NCBI RefSeq assembly: GCF_034344865.1
Contig: NZ_CP133774.1
Location: 3,968,001-4,032,000 of the forward strand
Length of the DNA: 64,000 bases
Reading direction: 5' to 3'
Origin: Pseudomonas sp. 10S4
GTDB lineage: Bacteria; Pseudomonadota; Gammaproteobacteria; Pseudomonadales; Pseudomonadaceae
The notes beneath the pieces are model-generated. The model was not told the DNA's origin, did not search any database, and saw only the letters and a list, made by a program, of their open reading frames with translations. Both the position numbers and the translations under genes were made by a program. Positions 18,831-28,464 of this stretch are shown here, in pieces; within the stretch, counting starts at the first letter, position 1; each line of letters starts with the position of its first letter.

Positions 18831-19548
18831 TTTTGATCTCATCGCGAGCCGCCACCGCTCCAATCACCAAAATCGCCGGGCTCTTGAGTTCGAAGCTGTG
18901 GGCATCGGCTTCCATGGCTGTCAGGTCGCTGCGGCACTCCCGCTGATGTGGCAGTGAAGCGTTTTCAATCATCGCCACTGGCGTATCCATCGCCATTCCG
19001 CCCGCCAGCAATTGCTCGCGGATCTCACTCAGCTTCGCCACCCCCATGTAAATCACCAGCGTCGTGCCACCCTGGGCCAAGGCTCGCCAGTTCAGGCTGC
19101 TATCGTCCTGAGTGTGGGCGGTGACCAGCGTCACACCGCGTGCCACACCGCGCAAAGTCAACGGGATATCGCATTGCGTTGCGCCAGCCAGTCCGGCGGT
19201 GATGCCATTGACCAATTCCACCTCAACCCCACGTTCGCGCAGCCACTGCGCCTCTTCGCCGCCGCGACCAAAAATGCACGGATCACCTCCCTTCAGTCGC
19301 ACCACACATTTGCCATGGCGGGCATAACGCAGCATCAACCGATGAATGAAGGCTTGAGGCGTGGAACGACAGCCGCCACGCTTGCCGACGGGAATGATTC
19401 GGGCACCAGGACAATGCTCCAGAACCGCGTCGTTGACCAAGTCATCGATCAGCACCACATCCGCTTCCCTCAGCGCTCGAACAGCTTTGAGGGTCAGCAA
19501 TTCCGGGTCGCCGGGACCCGCACCCACCAGCCAGACTTTTGCGCTCAT
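18781..19548 (-). CDS. cobA: Uroporphyrinogen-III C-methyltransferase
   Basis: The SAM-dependent methyltransferase makes precorrin-2, the precursor of the siroheme needed by the NirB nitrite reductase encoded upstream in the same operon. The 255-residue protein shows the SUMT motifs VGAGPGDPELLTLKA (about 7-21) and VVRLKGGDPCIFGRGGEE (about 82-99). It is the stand-alone CobA type, without the CysG dehydrogenase/chelatase domain. It begins 10 nt after the nasC stop. The last 16 or so residues (RSQPAAAPTLDRYTAL) are encoded by a REP element, so the C-terminus is probably variable between strains. Confidence 0.93.
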   Translation of the reverse strand: MSAKVWLVGAGPGDPELLTLKAVRALREADVVLIDDLVNDAVLEHCPGARIIPVGKRGGCRSTPQAFIHRLMLRYARHGKCVVRLKGGDPCIFGRGGEEAQWLRERGVEVELVNGITAGLAGATQCDIPLTLRGVARGVTLVTAHTQDDSSLNWRALAQGGTTLVIYMGVAKLSEIREQLLAGGMAMDTPVAMIENASLPHQRECRSDLTAMEADAHSFELKSPAILVIGAVAARDEIKRSQPAAAPTLDRYTAL

Positions 19549-19558
19549 CGTATTTTCC

Positions 19559-22276
19559 TCACGAGATGACGGCGGCTGGCTGCGCAGTGGCGGCCAGCAA
19601 ACGCTTGATTTCCGGGACGCAGGAGCCGCATTGCGTACCGCAGCCCAGTTCTTGTTTCAGACCCTGCAAATCCAGGCCACGGCTGATGCCGGCGCAGACC
19701 GCGCTTTGGCTGACGTTTTTGCAGTTACACAGGATTTTGTTGCCGGCGGCTGGCGTGTCGACGTTGCCCGGTGGTGCGCTCAATGGCGCCAGCAGCCAGC
19801 GCCGCAATTGGTCGTCGGCGCGGCCTTCGAGCCATAGGCTTTGCAACCAGTGTTGGGCGAGGGTTTCACCGGCCAGGCGAATCGCGGTGATCCGGCCGTT
19901 TTCGATACGTACCCGTTTGCCAATAGCGCGCCGCGGGTCGTCGTAGGCCAATACCGGGCCATCGTTAAGCCCCAGGCATTGATCGATATCACGCAGTAAT
20001 TGCGCCTCGGGTGGCGTGGCGCTGGCAGCGCGTATCAGCAGCGCGGGGCGTTCACGCCCTGTCAGGCTGAGGCTAACGTAGGAAAACGCCTCGCAGAGTG
20101 GTCGTAGAGTCTCAACATGTCGTTGAACATCACCCTCGATCAAGGCGAAAAGGTGCCAAGGCAGTTGCACCGGTTCCAGGCGCACGCCGCTGTGTTTGAG
20201 TTCCGGTTGTTTCGACAGCGGGTCGAATGCCGGTTGGGTAATCGTATTGACGCCGCCCTTGAGAAAACGATCACCCCAATGCATCGGCAGAAAGGCTTGG
20301 CCGGGACGCACGCTGTCGTCGCTGCCGACGGCCACAATCACCGCGCCGCGACGACTTTTCAGGTTGACCAGGTCGCCCGGTTGCAGCCGATGCCGGCGCA
20401 GTTCATCCGGGTGCAGGCTCAACACCGCTTCGCTGACGTGACCGAACAACTGGGCGGCGGTGCCGGTGCGGCTCATGCCGTGCCATTGATCGCGCAAGCG
20501 GCCGGTGATCAAGGTCAGTGGGAACCGAGCGTCCCGTTGTTCCTTGGCTGCACGGTACGGGTCGGCGACGAATTGCGCGCGGCCGCTGGCGGTCGGGAAG
20601 ATCCCGTCCAGGTACAACCGCGCCGTGCCTTCGTTGGCGCCGGTGGGGAAGGGCCATTGCTGCGGGCCGATCCGGTCAAGCAAGGCATGACTGATACCGG
20701 ACAGGTCCAGATCCCGGCCCAGGGTCAGTTGCTTGTATTCGTCGAAGACCTGCGCCGCTGTGTCAAAGGCAAACAGGCTGGGCAGTGCCGGGCGCAGACG
20801 TTTTTCCAGGCGTTGTGCGAAATCCACTGTGATCGCCCAATCAGATCGCGCCTCACCCGGTGCGCTAATGGCCTGGCGGACGTGGGAAATTCGCCGTTCG
20901 GAGTTGGTCACCGTGCCGTCCTTTTCACCCCAACTTGCGGCTGGCAGCAGCAGGTCGGCGAACGCTGCGGTTTCGGTGGTGCGAAAGGCCTCTTGCAAGA
21001 TCACAAACGGGCAGGCCTCCAGGGCGGCGCGCACATTGTTTTGATCCGGCAAAGACTGCGCGGGGTTGGTGCAGGCAATCCACAGCGCTTTGATCTGCCC
21101 GCTACGCACCTGTTCGAACAGCTCGATGGTTGTAAGCCCGGTGTTTGCCGGCAGTTGCTCAACACCCCAGTAAGCCGCTACTTCGGCGCGATGCTCGGCA
21201 TTGGCGGCGTCGCGATGACCGGGCAGCAGGTTCGACAAACTGCCGGTTTCCCTCCCACCCATGGCATTTGGCTGACCGGTCAGGGAGAAAGGTCCTGCGC
21301 CGGGGCGACCGATTTGCCCGGTGGCCAGGTGCAGATTGATCAGTGCGCTGTTCTTCGCGCTGCCGGCGGTGGACTGGTTCAGCCCCATGCACCACAGCGA
21401 CAGAAAACTCGGTGAAGTGCCAACCCATTCAGCGCACTGCTGCAGTTGCTCGACGCCAATCCCGCACAGCTGCGAAACCATCTGCGGGGTGTAATCGCGC
21501 ACCAGGGTTTTCAGCTCGGCCAGGCCTTCGGTGTGGGCCTCGATGAAGTCGCGGTCGATCCAGTCTTCCCACAGCAGCAGGTGCAAAATCCCATGGAATA
21601 ACGCGACATCGGTGCCCGGAAGAATCGCCAAGTGCAGGTCGGCCAAATCGCAGGTGTCGGTACGACGTGGGTCGATGACGATGACTTTCATCTGCGGGCG
21701 GTGGGATTTGGCCTCCTCCAGACGACGAAAAAGTACTGGGTGGGCGTAGGCCATATTACTGCCGACGATCATCACGCAATCGCTCAGTTCCAAGTCTTCA
21801 TAACTGCACGGTGGCGCGTCGGCGCCCAGGCTGCGTTTGTAGCCGACCACCGCCGACGACATGCACAGCCGGGAATTGCTGTCGATGTTGTTGGTGCCCA
21901 CCAGCGCCCGCGCCAGTTTGTTGAAGGCGTAGTAGTCCTCGGTCAGCAATTGCCCGGAGATATAGAACGCCACGCTGTCCGGGCCGTGTTCAGCGATGGT
22001 GTCGGCAAAAACGTTGGCGGCGTGGTCGAGTGCGGTATCCCAATCGGTGCGGCTGCGGGCCAGGCCTTTGCCCAGACGCAATTCCGGGTACAGCGCCCGG
22101 GCGGCAAGGTCGCCGGTCAGATGCAGGGTCGAACCCTTGCTGCACAGTTTGCCGAAGTTGGCCGGGTGGGCCGGATCGCCGCTGACGCCGAGAATGCGCT
22201 CGCCGTCATGCTCGATCAGCACGCCGCAGCCGACCCCGCAGTAGCAGCAGGTGGAGGCGGTGACCTGGCGGTCCAT
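19559..22276 (-). CDS. nasC: Assimilatory nitrate reductase catalytic subunit
   Basis: A 905-residue molybdopterin enzyme reducing nitrate to nitrite in the cytoplasm. An N-terminal [4Fe-4S] motif (CCYCGVGCGV, then CSKG near residue 48) precedes the molybdopterin oxidoreductase and dinucleotide-binding domains. A C-terminal BFD-like [2Fe-2S] domain (CNCKNVSQ and CGTQCGSC, last 60 residues) probably accepts electrons. The open frame extends 23 codons upstream, but the ATG at 22276 giving MDRQVTASTCCYCG is right: it shares one base with the nirD stop, indicating translational coupling. The order nirB-nirD-nasC-cobA makes one assimilation operon. It is called nasA or nasB in some genomes. Confidence 0.94.
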   Translation of the reverse strand: MDRQVTASTCCYCGVGCGVLIEHDGERILGVSGDPAHPANFGKLCSKGSTLHLTGDLAARALYPELRLGKGLARSRTDWDTALDHAANVFADTIAEHGPDSVAFYISGQLLTEDYYAFNKLARALVGTNNIDSNSRLCMSSAVVGYKRSLGADAPPCSYEDLELSDCVMIVGSNMAYAHPVLFRRLEEAKSHRPQMKVIVIDPRRTDTCDLADLHLAILPGTDVALFHGILHLLLWEDWIDRDFIEAHTEGLAELKTLVRDYTPQMVSQLCGIGVEQLQQCAEWVGTSPSFLSLWCMGLNQSTAGSAKNSALINLHLATGQIGRPGAGPFSLTGQPNAMGGRETGSLSNLLPGHRDAANAEHRAEVAAYWGVEQLPANTGLTTIELFEQVRSGQIKALWIACTNPAQSLPDQNNVRAALEACPFVILQEAFRTTETAAFADLLLPAASWGEKDGTVTNSERRISHVRQAISAPGEARSDWAITVDFAQRLEKRLRPALPSLFAFDTAAQVFDEYKQLTLGRDLDLSGISHALLDRIGPQQWPFPTGANEGTARLYLDGIFPTASGRAQFVADPYRAAKEQRDARFPLTLITGRLRDQWHGMSRTGTAAQLFGHVSEAVLSLHPDELRRHRLQPGDLVNLKSRRGAVIVAVGSDDSVRPGQAFLPMHWGDRFLKGGVNTITQPAFDPLSKQPELKHSGVRLEPVQLPWHLFALIEGDVQRHVETLRPLCEAFSYVSLSLTGRERPALLIRAASATPPEAQLLRDIDQCLGLNDGPVLAYDDPRRAIGKRVRIENGRITAIRLAGETLAQHWLQSLWLEGRADDQLRRWLLAPLSAPPGNVDTPAAGNKILCNCKNVSQSAVCAGISRGLDLQGLKQELGCGTQCGSCVPEIKRLLAATAQPAAVIS

Positions 22277-22593
22277 CAGCCTGCTTCCCGCAGGGCCAGC
22301 AACACCCGGCCATTCTCGACCCGCGCCGTATGGTGGTGAGCGCAACCGATGTCCGGGGCCTGGGCTTCGCCGGTTTGCAGGTCGATCTGCCAGTTGTGCA
22401 GCGGGCAGGCAACGCGTTTGCCGTAGATCAGGCCTTGGGACAGTGGCCCACCCTTATGCGGGCAGCGGTCATCGAGTGCGAAAACTTCGTCGTCGCTGGT
22501 ACGAAAAATCGCGATGTCACCTTTCGGGCCGGCGATGATCCGCGAGCCGAGGGCGTTGATTTCTTCCAGTGCGCAGATATCCAGCCAGTTCAT
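22276..22593 (-). CDS. nirD: Assimilatory nitrite reductase small subunit
   Basis: A 105-residue Rieske-type subunit of the NAD(P)H nitrite reductase. It retains the full cluster ligands, CPHKGG and CPLHNW (about residues 42-65). The ATG at 22593 overlaps the nirB stop by four bases (ATGA), and its own stop overlaps the nasC start, so the three are tightly coupled. A longer frame upstream is only the nirB overlap read in another frame. Confidence 0.93.
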   Translation of the reverse strand: MNWLDICALEEINALGSRIIAGPKGDIAIFRTSDDEVFALDDRCPHKGGPLSQGLIYGKRVACPLHNWQIDLQTGEAQAPDIGCAHHHTARVENGRVLLALREAG

Positions 22594-25048
22594 GCCAGCA
22601 CCTCCAGGTTCTTCACGGGAATGACGTCGAATTCTTTCTTCAGCAGCGGCTGTTCCAGGCGCTCTTTCCACGGGTCCTGTTCGAACGACAGGGAAAATTG
22701 CAGGCGATCGTTGAGTGCCTTGCGGCGTTCCGGATCTTCCAGCACGGCTTTCTTGATGTGTTCCATGCCGACCCGTTGCAGGTAGTGCACGGTGCGTTCG
22801 AGGTAGAAGGCTTCTTCGCGGTACAGCTGTAGGAAAGCGCCGTTGTATTCGCGGACTTCTTCGGCGGTTTTCAGCTTGACGAAGAACTCGGCGACTTCGG
22901 TTTTAATCCCGCCGTTGCCGCCGATGTACATCTCCCAACCGGAGTCCACGCCGATAATTCCGACATCCTTGATGCCCGCTTCCGAACAGTTGCGTGGGCA
23001 TCCGGAGACCGCCAGTTTCACTTTGTGCGGCGACCACATGTTGAACAGGTCGTGCTCCAGTTCGATGCCCAGTTGCGTCGAATTCTGCGTGCCAAAGCGG
23101 CAGAACTCACTGCCGACGCAGGTCTTCACGGTGCGGATGGATTTGCCGTAGGCGTGGCCGGACGGCATGTCCAGATCTTTCCAGACCCCCGGCAGGTCCT
23201 GTTTCTTGATCCCCAGCAAGTCGATGCGCTGGCCGCCGGTGACCTTGACCATCGGCACGTTGTACTTGTCGGCGACGTCGGCAATGCGCCGCAACTCCGA
23301 CGGGTTGGTCACGCCGCCCCACATCCGCGGGACGACAGAGTACGTGCCGTCTTTCTGAATGTTGGCGTGGGCGCGTTCGTTGATCAGCCGTGATTGCGGA
23401 TCGTCCTTGGCTTCGCCGGGCCAGGTCGAAATCAGGTAGTAGTTGAGCGCCGGGCGGCATGTGGCGCAGCCGTTGGGCGTGCGCCAGTTCAGGTAACCCA
23501 GGGTGTCGGCGATGGTCAGCAGATGTTGCTCGCGAATGGCTTGGCGGATCTGCCCGTGATTAAGGTCGCTGCAACCGCAGATGGCTTTTTCGCTTTTCGG
23601 TTTGACGTCAGCTGCGCCGCCCACGGTGTTAATCAGGATTTGCTCGACCAGCCCGGCACAGGAGCCGCAGGAGCTGGCAGCCTTGGTGTGCTTCTTCACG
23701 TCGTCGACGCTGAACAGCCCGTGCTCCTGAATCGCCTTGACGATGGTGCCTTTGCACACGCCGTTGCAGCCGCAGACCTCGGCGGTGTCGGCCATGCTCA
23801 TGGCTTTGTCCTGGCCCTGATGTCCTACGTCGCCCAAGGCGTTTTCGCCGAACATCAGGTGATCGCGGATCTCGCCGATGGCGTGATTCTCACGGATTTG
23901 TCGGAAATACCAACCGCCATCTGCCGTATCGCCGTACAGACAGGCACCGACCAGCACGTCATCCTTGATCACCAGTTTTTTGTAGACCCCACCGATCGGG
24001 TCGGAAAGGGTGATGGTCTCGGTGCCTTCACCGCCCATGAAGTCGCCAGCGGAGAACAGGTCAATGCCGGTGACTTTCAGCTTGGTCGACGTCACCGAGC
24101 CCTTGTAGGTGGCGAAGCCCAGTTGCGCGAGGTGGTTGGCGCAGACCTTGGCCTGTTCGAACAACGGCGCCACCAAGCCGTAGGCGATACCACGGTGGCT
24201 GGCGCATTCACCGATGGCGTAGATGCGCGGGTCGTAGGTTTGCAGGGTGTCGTTGACCAGGATCCCGCGATTGCACGGGATGCCGGACTTTTCCGCGAGT
24301 TCGGTGTTGGGACGAATGCCGGCGGCCATCACCACCAGGTCGGCGGGGATGATGTCGCCGTTCTTGAACTGGACCGAGCCAACCCGGCCATTGCCGGCGT
24401 CGTGCAGGGCCTGGGTCTGTTCGCAGAGGCGAAAGTGCAGGCCCCGGGCTTCGAGAGCGGTTTGCAGCAACTGGCCGCTGGTTTTGTCCAGTTGCCGTTC
24501 CAGCAGCCATTCGCCGATGTGCACCACGGTGACGTGCATGCCGCGCAGCATCAGGCCGTTGGCGGCTTCGGAGAGCACCAGCAGGCCGCCGCCAATCACC
24601 ACCGCGTGCTTGTGGGTTTTTGCGGTGTTGATCATCACCTGGGTGTCGGCGATGTCGCGGTAGCCGATCACGCCGTGCAAGGTGTTGCCGGGGATCGGCA
24701 GGATAAACGGAGTCGAGCCGGTCGCGATCAGCAGGCGATCGTACTCGGCTTTCGGTGCCGTCCTCGGCGATCGACGCGGCGCTTGATCCGGTCGATCTCC
24801 ACCACTTTGCGGTTAAGCAGCAATTTGATGTTGTTGCTCAGGTACCAGTCCAGGTCGTTGAGCACGATCTCTTCGAAAGTCTGCTCCCCGGCCAGTACCG
24901 GCGAGAGCAGGATGCGGTTGTAGTTGGTGTGGGGTTCGGCGCCGAAGACGGTGATGTCGTATAGCTCGTTGCTCAGCTTGAGCAGCTCTTCCAGGGTGCG
25001 AACCCCGGCCATGCCGTTGCCGATCATCACCAGTTTTAGTTTTTTCAT
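22590..25048 (-). pseudogene. nirB: Assimilatory nitrite reductase large subunit, frameshifted
   Basis: NirB reduces nitrite to ammonium with NAD(P)H. It has FAD/NAD domains (N-terminal MKKLKLVMIGNGMAGVRT), a BFD-like [2Fe-2S] region (CGCNGVCKGT, then CGSCAGLVEQ) and a C-terminal siroheme/[4Fe-4S] sulfite/nitrite reductase domain (CVGSEFCRFGTQ, CPRNCSEAG). The frame breaks near residue 92. Removing one base at about 24772 and one at about 24750-24752 restores VIAEDGTEAEYDRLLIATG and an 818-residue protein. As written it is split into two frames. An essential operon gene with two base insertions 20 nt apart suggests sequence error. The ATG has GGAGAA upstream and lies behind the NasT-type leader. 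Confidence 0.92.
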
Positions 25049-25119
25049 CAGGTTCTCCGGGGAGCTCAGACTCGCCTCATCAGGGCTTTCAGGTCGTGCT
25101 CGACAAATTTTGCGCAAAC

Positions 25120-25214
25120 AAAAAAAGGCGTCCCGCTAGTTGCCTAGCGAGGACGCCTTTGTCCTGGTCCCGTTCTCTCGGGAAGCCCAGCCTTCGTCGT
25201 TGAAGGCTGGGCTT
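25120..25214 (-). promoter_or_regulatory. NasT-responsive ANTAR leader and terminator upstream of nirB
   Basis: Read on the minus strand, three hairpins with six-base loops follow one another. A 13-bp stem (25183-25214) has loop AACGAC. TCCCG/CGGGA (25168-25183) has loop AGAGAA. AGGAC/GTCCT (25150-25165) has loop AAAGGC. All have A at loop position 1 and G at position 4, the ANTAR-RNA signature. The third shares its bases with the 5' arm of an intrinsic terminator at 25120-25160 (AAAGGCGTCC... GGACGCCTTT plus T-run). NasT binding should favour the hairpins and block the terminator when nitrate is present. The canonical motif has two such hairpins, so the first here is extra. Confidence 0.87.
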
Positions 25215-25236
25215 TATGTGTGGTGGGTAAGGTAAT

Positions 25237-25251
25237 GCAGTGGTTGTGCCA
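25237..25251 (-). promoter_or_regulatory. Sigma54-type promoter of nirB operon
   Basis: Minus-strand TGGCAC-N5-CTGC has the GG (-24) and GC (-12) with correct spacing and one mismatch to TGGCAC-N5-TTGC. The predicted start is near 25225, about 11 nt before the first leader hairpin. NtrC/RpoN control under nitrogen limitation is the expected logic. Confidence 0.65.
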
Positions 25252-25360
25252 AGTCGTTCAAGGCTTGGTTTTACCGGGCTCATGGTGGGTGTTCAGGATC
25301 AAATTCAGTGTTTGTGCACTGATTCGAGGCGAATCGCCCGGTCCTGGGGCATATGAACCG

Positions 25361-25454
25361 TGTGGCGAGGGAGCTTGCTCCCGCTGGGCTGCGAAGCAGG
25401 CCCCGAAATCAGCGAGCGCTGCGCACTCGAACGGGAGCAAGCTCCCTCGCCACA
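25361..25454. repeat. REP doublet (TGTGGCGAGG family)
   Basis: Inverted arms TGTGGCGAGGGAGCTTGCTC and complement, between the kinase gene's stop and the nirB promoter. Inner arms GCTGCGAAGC and complement-like sequence give a long imperfect hairpin. Confidence 0.85.
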
Positions 25455-25470
25455 TTGGATCGTGATCGAA

Positions 25471-27144
25471 TCAGAATGAGTGAAATGCTAGAACCAGCAA
25501 TAGAAGATTCACCACCAACGACACCAGCGCCAATGTCCGCCAAACCTTCAGCGGCTCGCGCTCCAGCAGCGGTTTGGGTCTCACACTCAAACTACGTCGC
25601 TCGCCCTGTTCCAGTAGCAACAACCATTCTTCCGCTGTTTCAAAACGCTGCTGCGGATCAACCGCAACCGAGCGCTCCAGGCTTAACGCCAGCCACTCAG
25701 GCAAATCGGGACGATAGCGATTGGCACTGACTGGCACACCAAAGCGTGGTCGTTGAAACGCTTCGATTTCGCCGTAGGGATAGTGCCCGGTCAGCAGGAA
25801 AAACAGCGTCACGCCGGCCGCGTACAAATCCTGTTGCGGCGTCGGCGCTTCTCCGTGAAAGGCTTCCGGGGCGATATAGCTTGGCGTGCCGGGCAGGGCG
25901 CAGGGCTGGTCTTCGGACAGGCCAGGGCAATAGGCGAGACCAAAATCGAGCAGCCGCAACTCACCGTCGTCCCCCAGCAGCAAGTTCTCCGGTTTGATGT
26001 CGCGATGCAGGATTTGTCGTCGGTGCAACATGCCCACCGCCCGCAGCAGGCGTTCGGCCAATTCCTGCCATTGCGCCAGTGGCAGCGGTCCGGTTCGGGC
26101 CTGCAATTCGGCCAGGGTCTGTCCCGAATATTCGCGCATCACGTAGTACAAATGCTGACGCTGGCTGGCGGCATGGACTTCAGGGAAATGCCGCCCGGCC
26201 ACCCGTTTGAGAAACCATTCTTCCGATAACAATGCCTGTGCGGCCAAGTGATCGTTATACAAATGGCCGGGCAAGGTTTTCAGCAGCCAGGGTTGTTGTT
26301 GCCCGTCCCGCACCCGATAGAGCAGTGATTGCTGGCTCTGGCCGAGGACTCCCTCGACCTGCCAGCCTTCGAACGTCTGCCCCGGTTTCAACGCGGGCGG
26401 CAGTGGCCATTGCTGCAAATGAATCAATGCATCGCCAATGCTTGTTTCGCCGAGGGCATCGACGCGCACCAGCAGGGCGCTGGCGTTGTCCTGACTGCCG
26501 GCCAGATGCGCGGCGTTGACCAGCGTTTGCGCAGCACTTTGCAGATCAGGCTGGTCGCGCAAGATCCCGGCAATGGCGGTGTCGCCCAACACCGCCCAGA
26601 TCCCGTCGCTGAGCAGCACGAAACTTTCATTGAGGCGTAATTCGCCATCAAGGAAATCCAGCACCAGATGCTGATCCAGCCCGAGGGCGCGTTTGAGCAC
26701 ATGTTGCATGCCCGGTTGGTCCCAAACGTGATCCTCGCTGACCCGCTGCAACTGATCGGCGTGCCAGCGATAAACCCGACAATCGCCGACATGGGCCAGG
26801 GTAAAACGCCTGCCGCGCATGACCAAAGCACTGACAGTGGTGAGCAGCGGTTGCCCACCGCCATTGGCCTGAAGCCAGCGATTCTGCGCTGACAACAGGC
26901 GATCCAGAGCCTCGGCGACTGCCCAGGTTTCCGGGGTGGCGTAGTAATCCAGCGCCAGTGCCTGCAAGGTCGAACGGGCGGCGAGCCCGCCATCGGCGCA
27001 CTGGCTGACGCCGTCGGCAATGGCGAACAGGTAACCCTTGCTCGCCGCCAGCGCCGGGGCCGGGGTGACCAGGCGCAAAGCGTCCTGATTTTCCTCGCGC
27101 GGGCCGATGGCGCTGGCTTCGGCGAAACTCAGTTGCAGACTCAT
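25471..27144 (-). CDS. Bifunctional PP2C phosphatase / Ser-Thr protein kinase
   Basis: The 557-residue protein fuses an N-terminal PP2C-type phosphatase domain (about 1-235; GPREENQDA and AIADGVSQC carry metal-binding aspartates, with GDCRVYR and LLSDGIW downstream) to a Hanks-type kinase (about 255-515; HRDIKPENLL near 378, DFGLAY near 400). It ends in one C-terminal membrane helix (about 535-555). The kinase therefore faces the cytoplasm, anchored at its end. It starts 7 nt after the nasA stop and is probably co-transcribed with it. This linkage to nitrate uptake is conserved in pseudomonads, but the substrate is not established. Confidence 0.9.
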   Translation of the reverse strand: MSLQLSFAEASAIGPREENQDALRLVTPAPALAASKGYLFAIADGVSQCADGGLAARSTLQALALDYYATPETWAVAEALDRLLSAQNRWLQANGGGQPLLTTVSALVMRGRRFTLAHVGDCRVYRWHADQLQRVSEDHVWDQPGMQHVLKRALGLDQHLVLDFLDGELRLNESFVLLSDGIWAVLGDTAIAGILRDQPDLQSAAQTLVNAAHLAGSQDNASALLVRVDALGETSIGDALIHLQQWPLPPALKPGQTFEGWQVEGVLGQSQQSLLYRVRDGQQQPWLLKTLPGHLYNDHLAAQALLSEEWFLKRVAGRHFPEVHAASQRQHLYYVMREYSGQTLAELQARTGPLPLAQWQELAERLLRAVGMLHRRQILHRDIKPENLLLGDDGELRLLDFGLAYCPGLSEDQPCALPGTPSYIAPEAFHGEAPTPQQDLYAAGVTLFFLLTGHYPYGEIEAFQRPRFGVPVSANRYRPDLPEWLALSLERSVAVDPQQRFETAEEWLLLLEQGERRSLSVRPKPLLEREPLKVWRTLALVSLVVNLLLLVLAFHSF

Positions 27145-27151
27145 TGAGGTT

Positions 27152-28363
27152 TCAGACCCGCGCCGCCGTCACTGCGGCCGAACCCCAGGTGGTTCTCCAG
27201 CGACGTTTCACGCCGTGCAGGCCAAACCAGGCGAGCACGCCAAGGCTGGCGAACAACCACAAAGCCAGTTGATAGCTGCCGGTGCTTTGCTTGATTGCGC
27301 CCATGCCCGCCGCGAGGGCGAAGCCACCGATGCCGCCAGCCATACCGATCAACCCGGTCATCACGCCGATCTCGCGACGAAAACGCTGCGGCACCAGTTG
27401 GAAAACCGCGCCGTTACCGGCCCCCAAACCGAGCATGGTGCAGACGAAAAGTGCTAGTGCCGCGTAGGAACTCGGCAGGTTGAAACCCACTGCCGCGATA
27501 CAAATCGCTGCCACTGTGTACATCCCGAGCAAGGTGCGGATGCCACCAAAACGATCCGCCAGAGCGCCGCCCAACGGACGCATCAGGCTGCCGCCGAACA
27601 CGCAGGCAGCGGTGTAGTAACCGGCGGTCACCGGACTCAGGCCATATTGATCGTTGAAATAGCCGGGCAGGGCGCTGGCCAGGCCGATGAAGCCACCGAA
27701 GGTCACGCTGTAGAAAAACATGAACCACCAACTGTCGCGATCACCCAAGGCCTTCAGGTAGTCGGCCATGGATTTGGCTTTCGGCCGTTGCGGGGCGTTT
27801 TTGGCCAGCCAGGCGAAGACGATCAGGGTCACGATCAGCGGGATCAGGGCAAAACCGAACACGTTGCTCCAGCCGAAGGACGCCGCCAACACCGGGGCAA
27901 TCAGCGCCGCGAGGACCGTGCCCGAGTTACCGGCACCGGCGATGCCCATGGCTTTGCCCTGATGCTGCGGCGGATACCATTGCGAGGCCAGCGGCAGGGC
28001 GACGGCGAAGGACGCCCCGGCCATGCCGAGGAACAGGCCCAGCACCAGCGCCTGTTCGTAACTGTGGATGCCGAGTTTCCAGGCGCCGAACAATGCGCAG
28101 ATGACGATGACCTGGCCGATGATCCCGGCGGTTTTTGGCGACAGGCGATCCGCCAGCAGGCCCATCGCAAAACGTAATACCGCGCCGGCCAGAATCGGCG
28201 CGGCCACCACCATCCCGCGTTGTTGAGTGGTCAGGTGCAGGTCGGCGGCGATCTGCACTGCCAGCGGCCCGAGCAGGTACCAGACCATAAAGCTCAGGTC
28301 GAAATAGAGGAAGGCCGCGAACAATGTCGGGGTATGGCCGGATTTCCAGAAGCTTGAATTCAT
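27152..28363 (-). CDS. nasA: Nitrate/nitrite MFS transporter (NNP family)
   Basis: A 403-residue inner-membrane carrier of the major facilitator superfamily with about 12 helices. Early sequence FDLSFMVWYLLGPL and the glycine-rich GMAGASFAVALPLASQWYP and GLIGMAGGIGGFALA segments are the nitrate signatures of the NNP family. It imports nitrate for the NasC/NirBD pathway. The 354-bp upstream region holds an ANTAR leader, a sigma54-type promoter and a REP. A GAGG ribosome site precedes the ATG. The PP2C/kinase gene follows in the same operon. Confidence 0.92.
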   Translation of the reverse strand: MNSSFWKSGHTPTLFAAFLYFDLSFMVWYLLGPLAVQIAADLHLTTQQRGMVVAAPILAGAVLRFAMGLLADRLSPKTAGIIGQVIVICALFGAWKLGIHSYEQALVLGLFLGMAGASFAVALPLASQWYPPQHQGKAMGIAGAGNSGTVLAALIAPVLAASFGWSNVFGFALIPLIVTLIVFAWLAKNAPQRPKAKSMADYLKALGDRDSWWFMFFYSVTFGGFIGLASALPGYFNDQYGLSPVTAGYYTAACVFGGSLMRPLGGALADRFGGIRTLLGMYTVAAICIAAVGFNLPSSYAALALFVCTMLGLGAGNGAVFQLVPQRFRREIGVMTGLIGMAGGIGGFALAAGMGAIKQSTGSYQLALWLFASLGVLAWFGLHGVKRRWRTTWGSAAVTAARV

Positions 28364-28464
28364 CGCGCACCTCAGCTGTAGGGCGTCTCGAGAAGGAGTC
28401 GTGAGCTAGCAGGTGGGGCGCCGCCACGGCCGCACCACCGGCCCCGGTCACTGGGGCCAAAACG

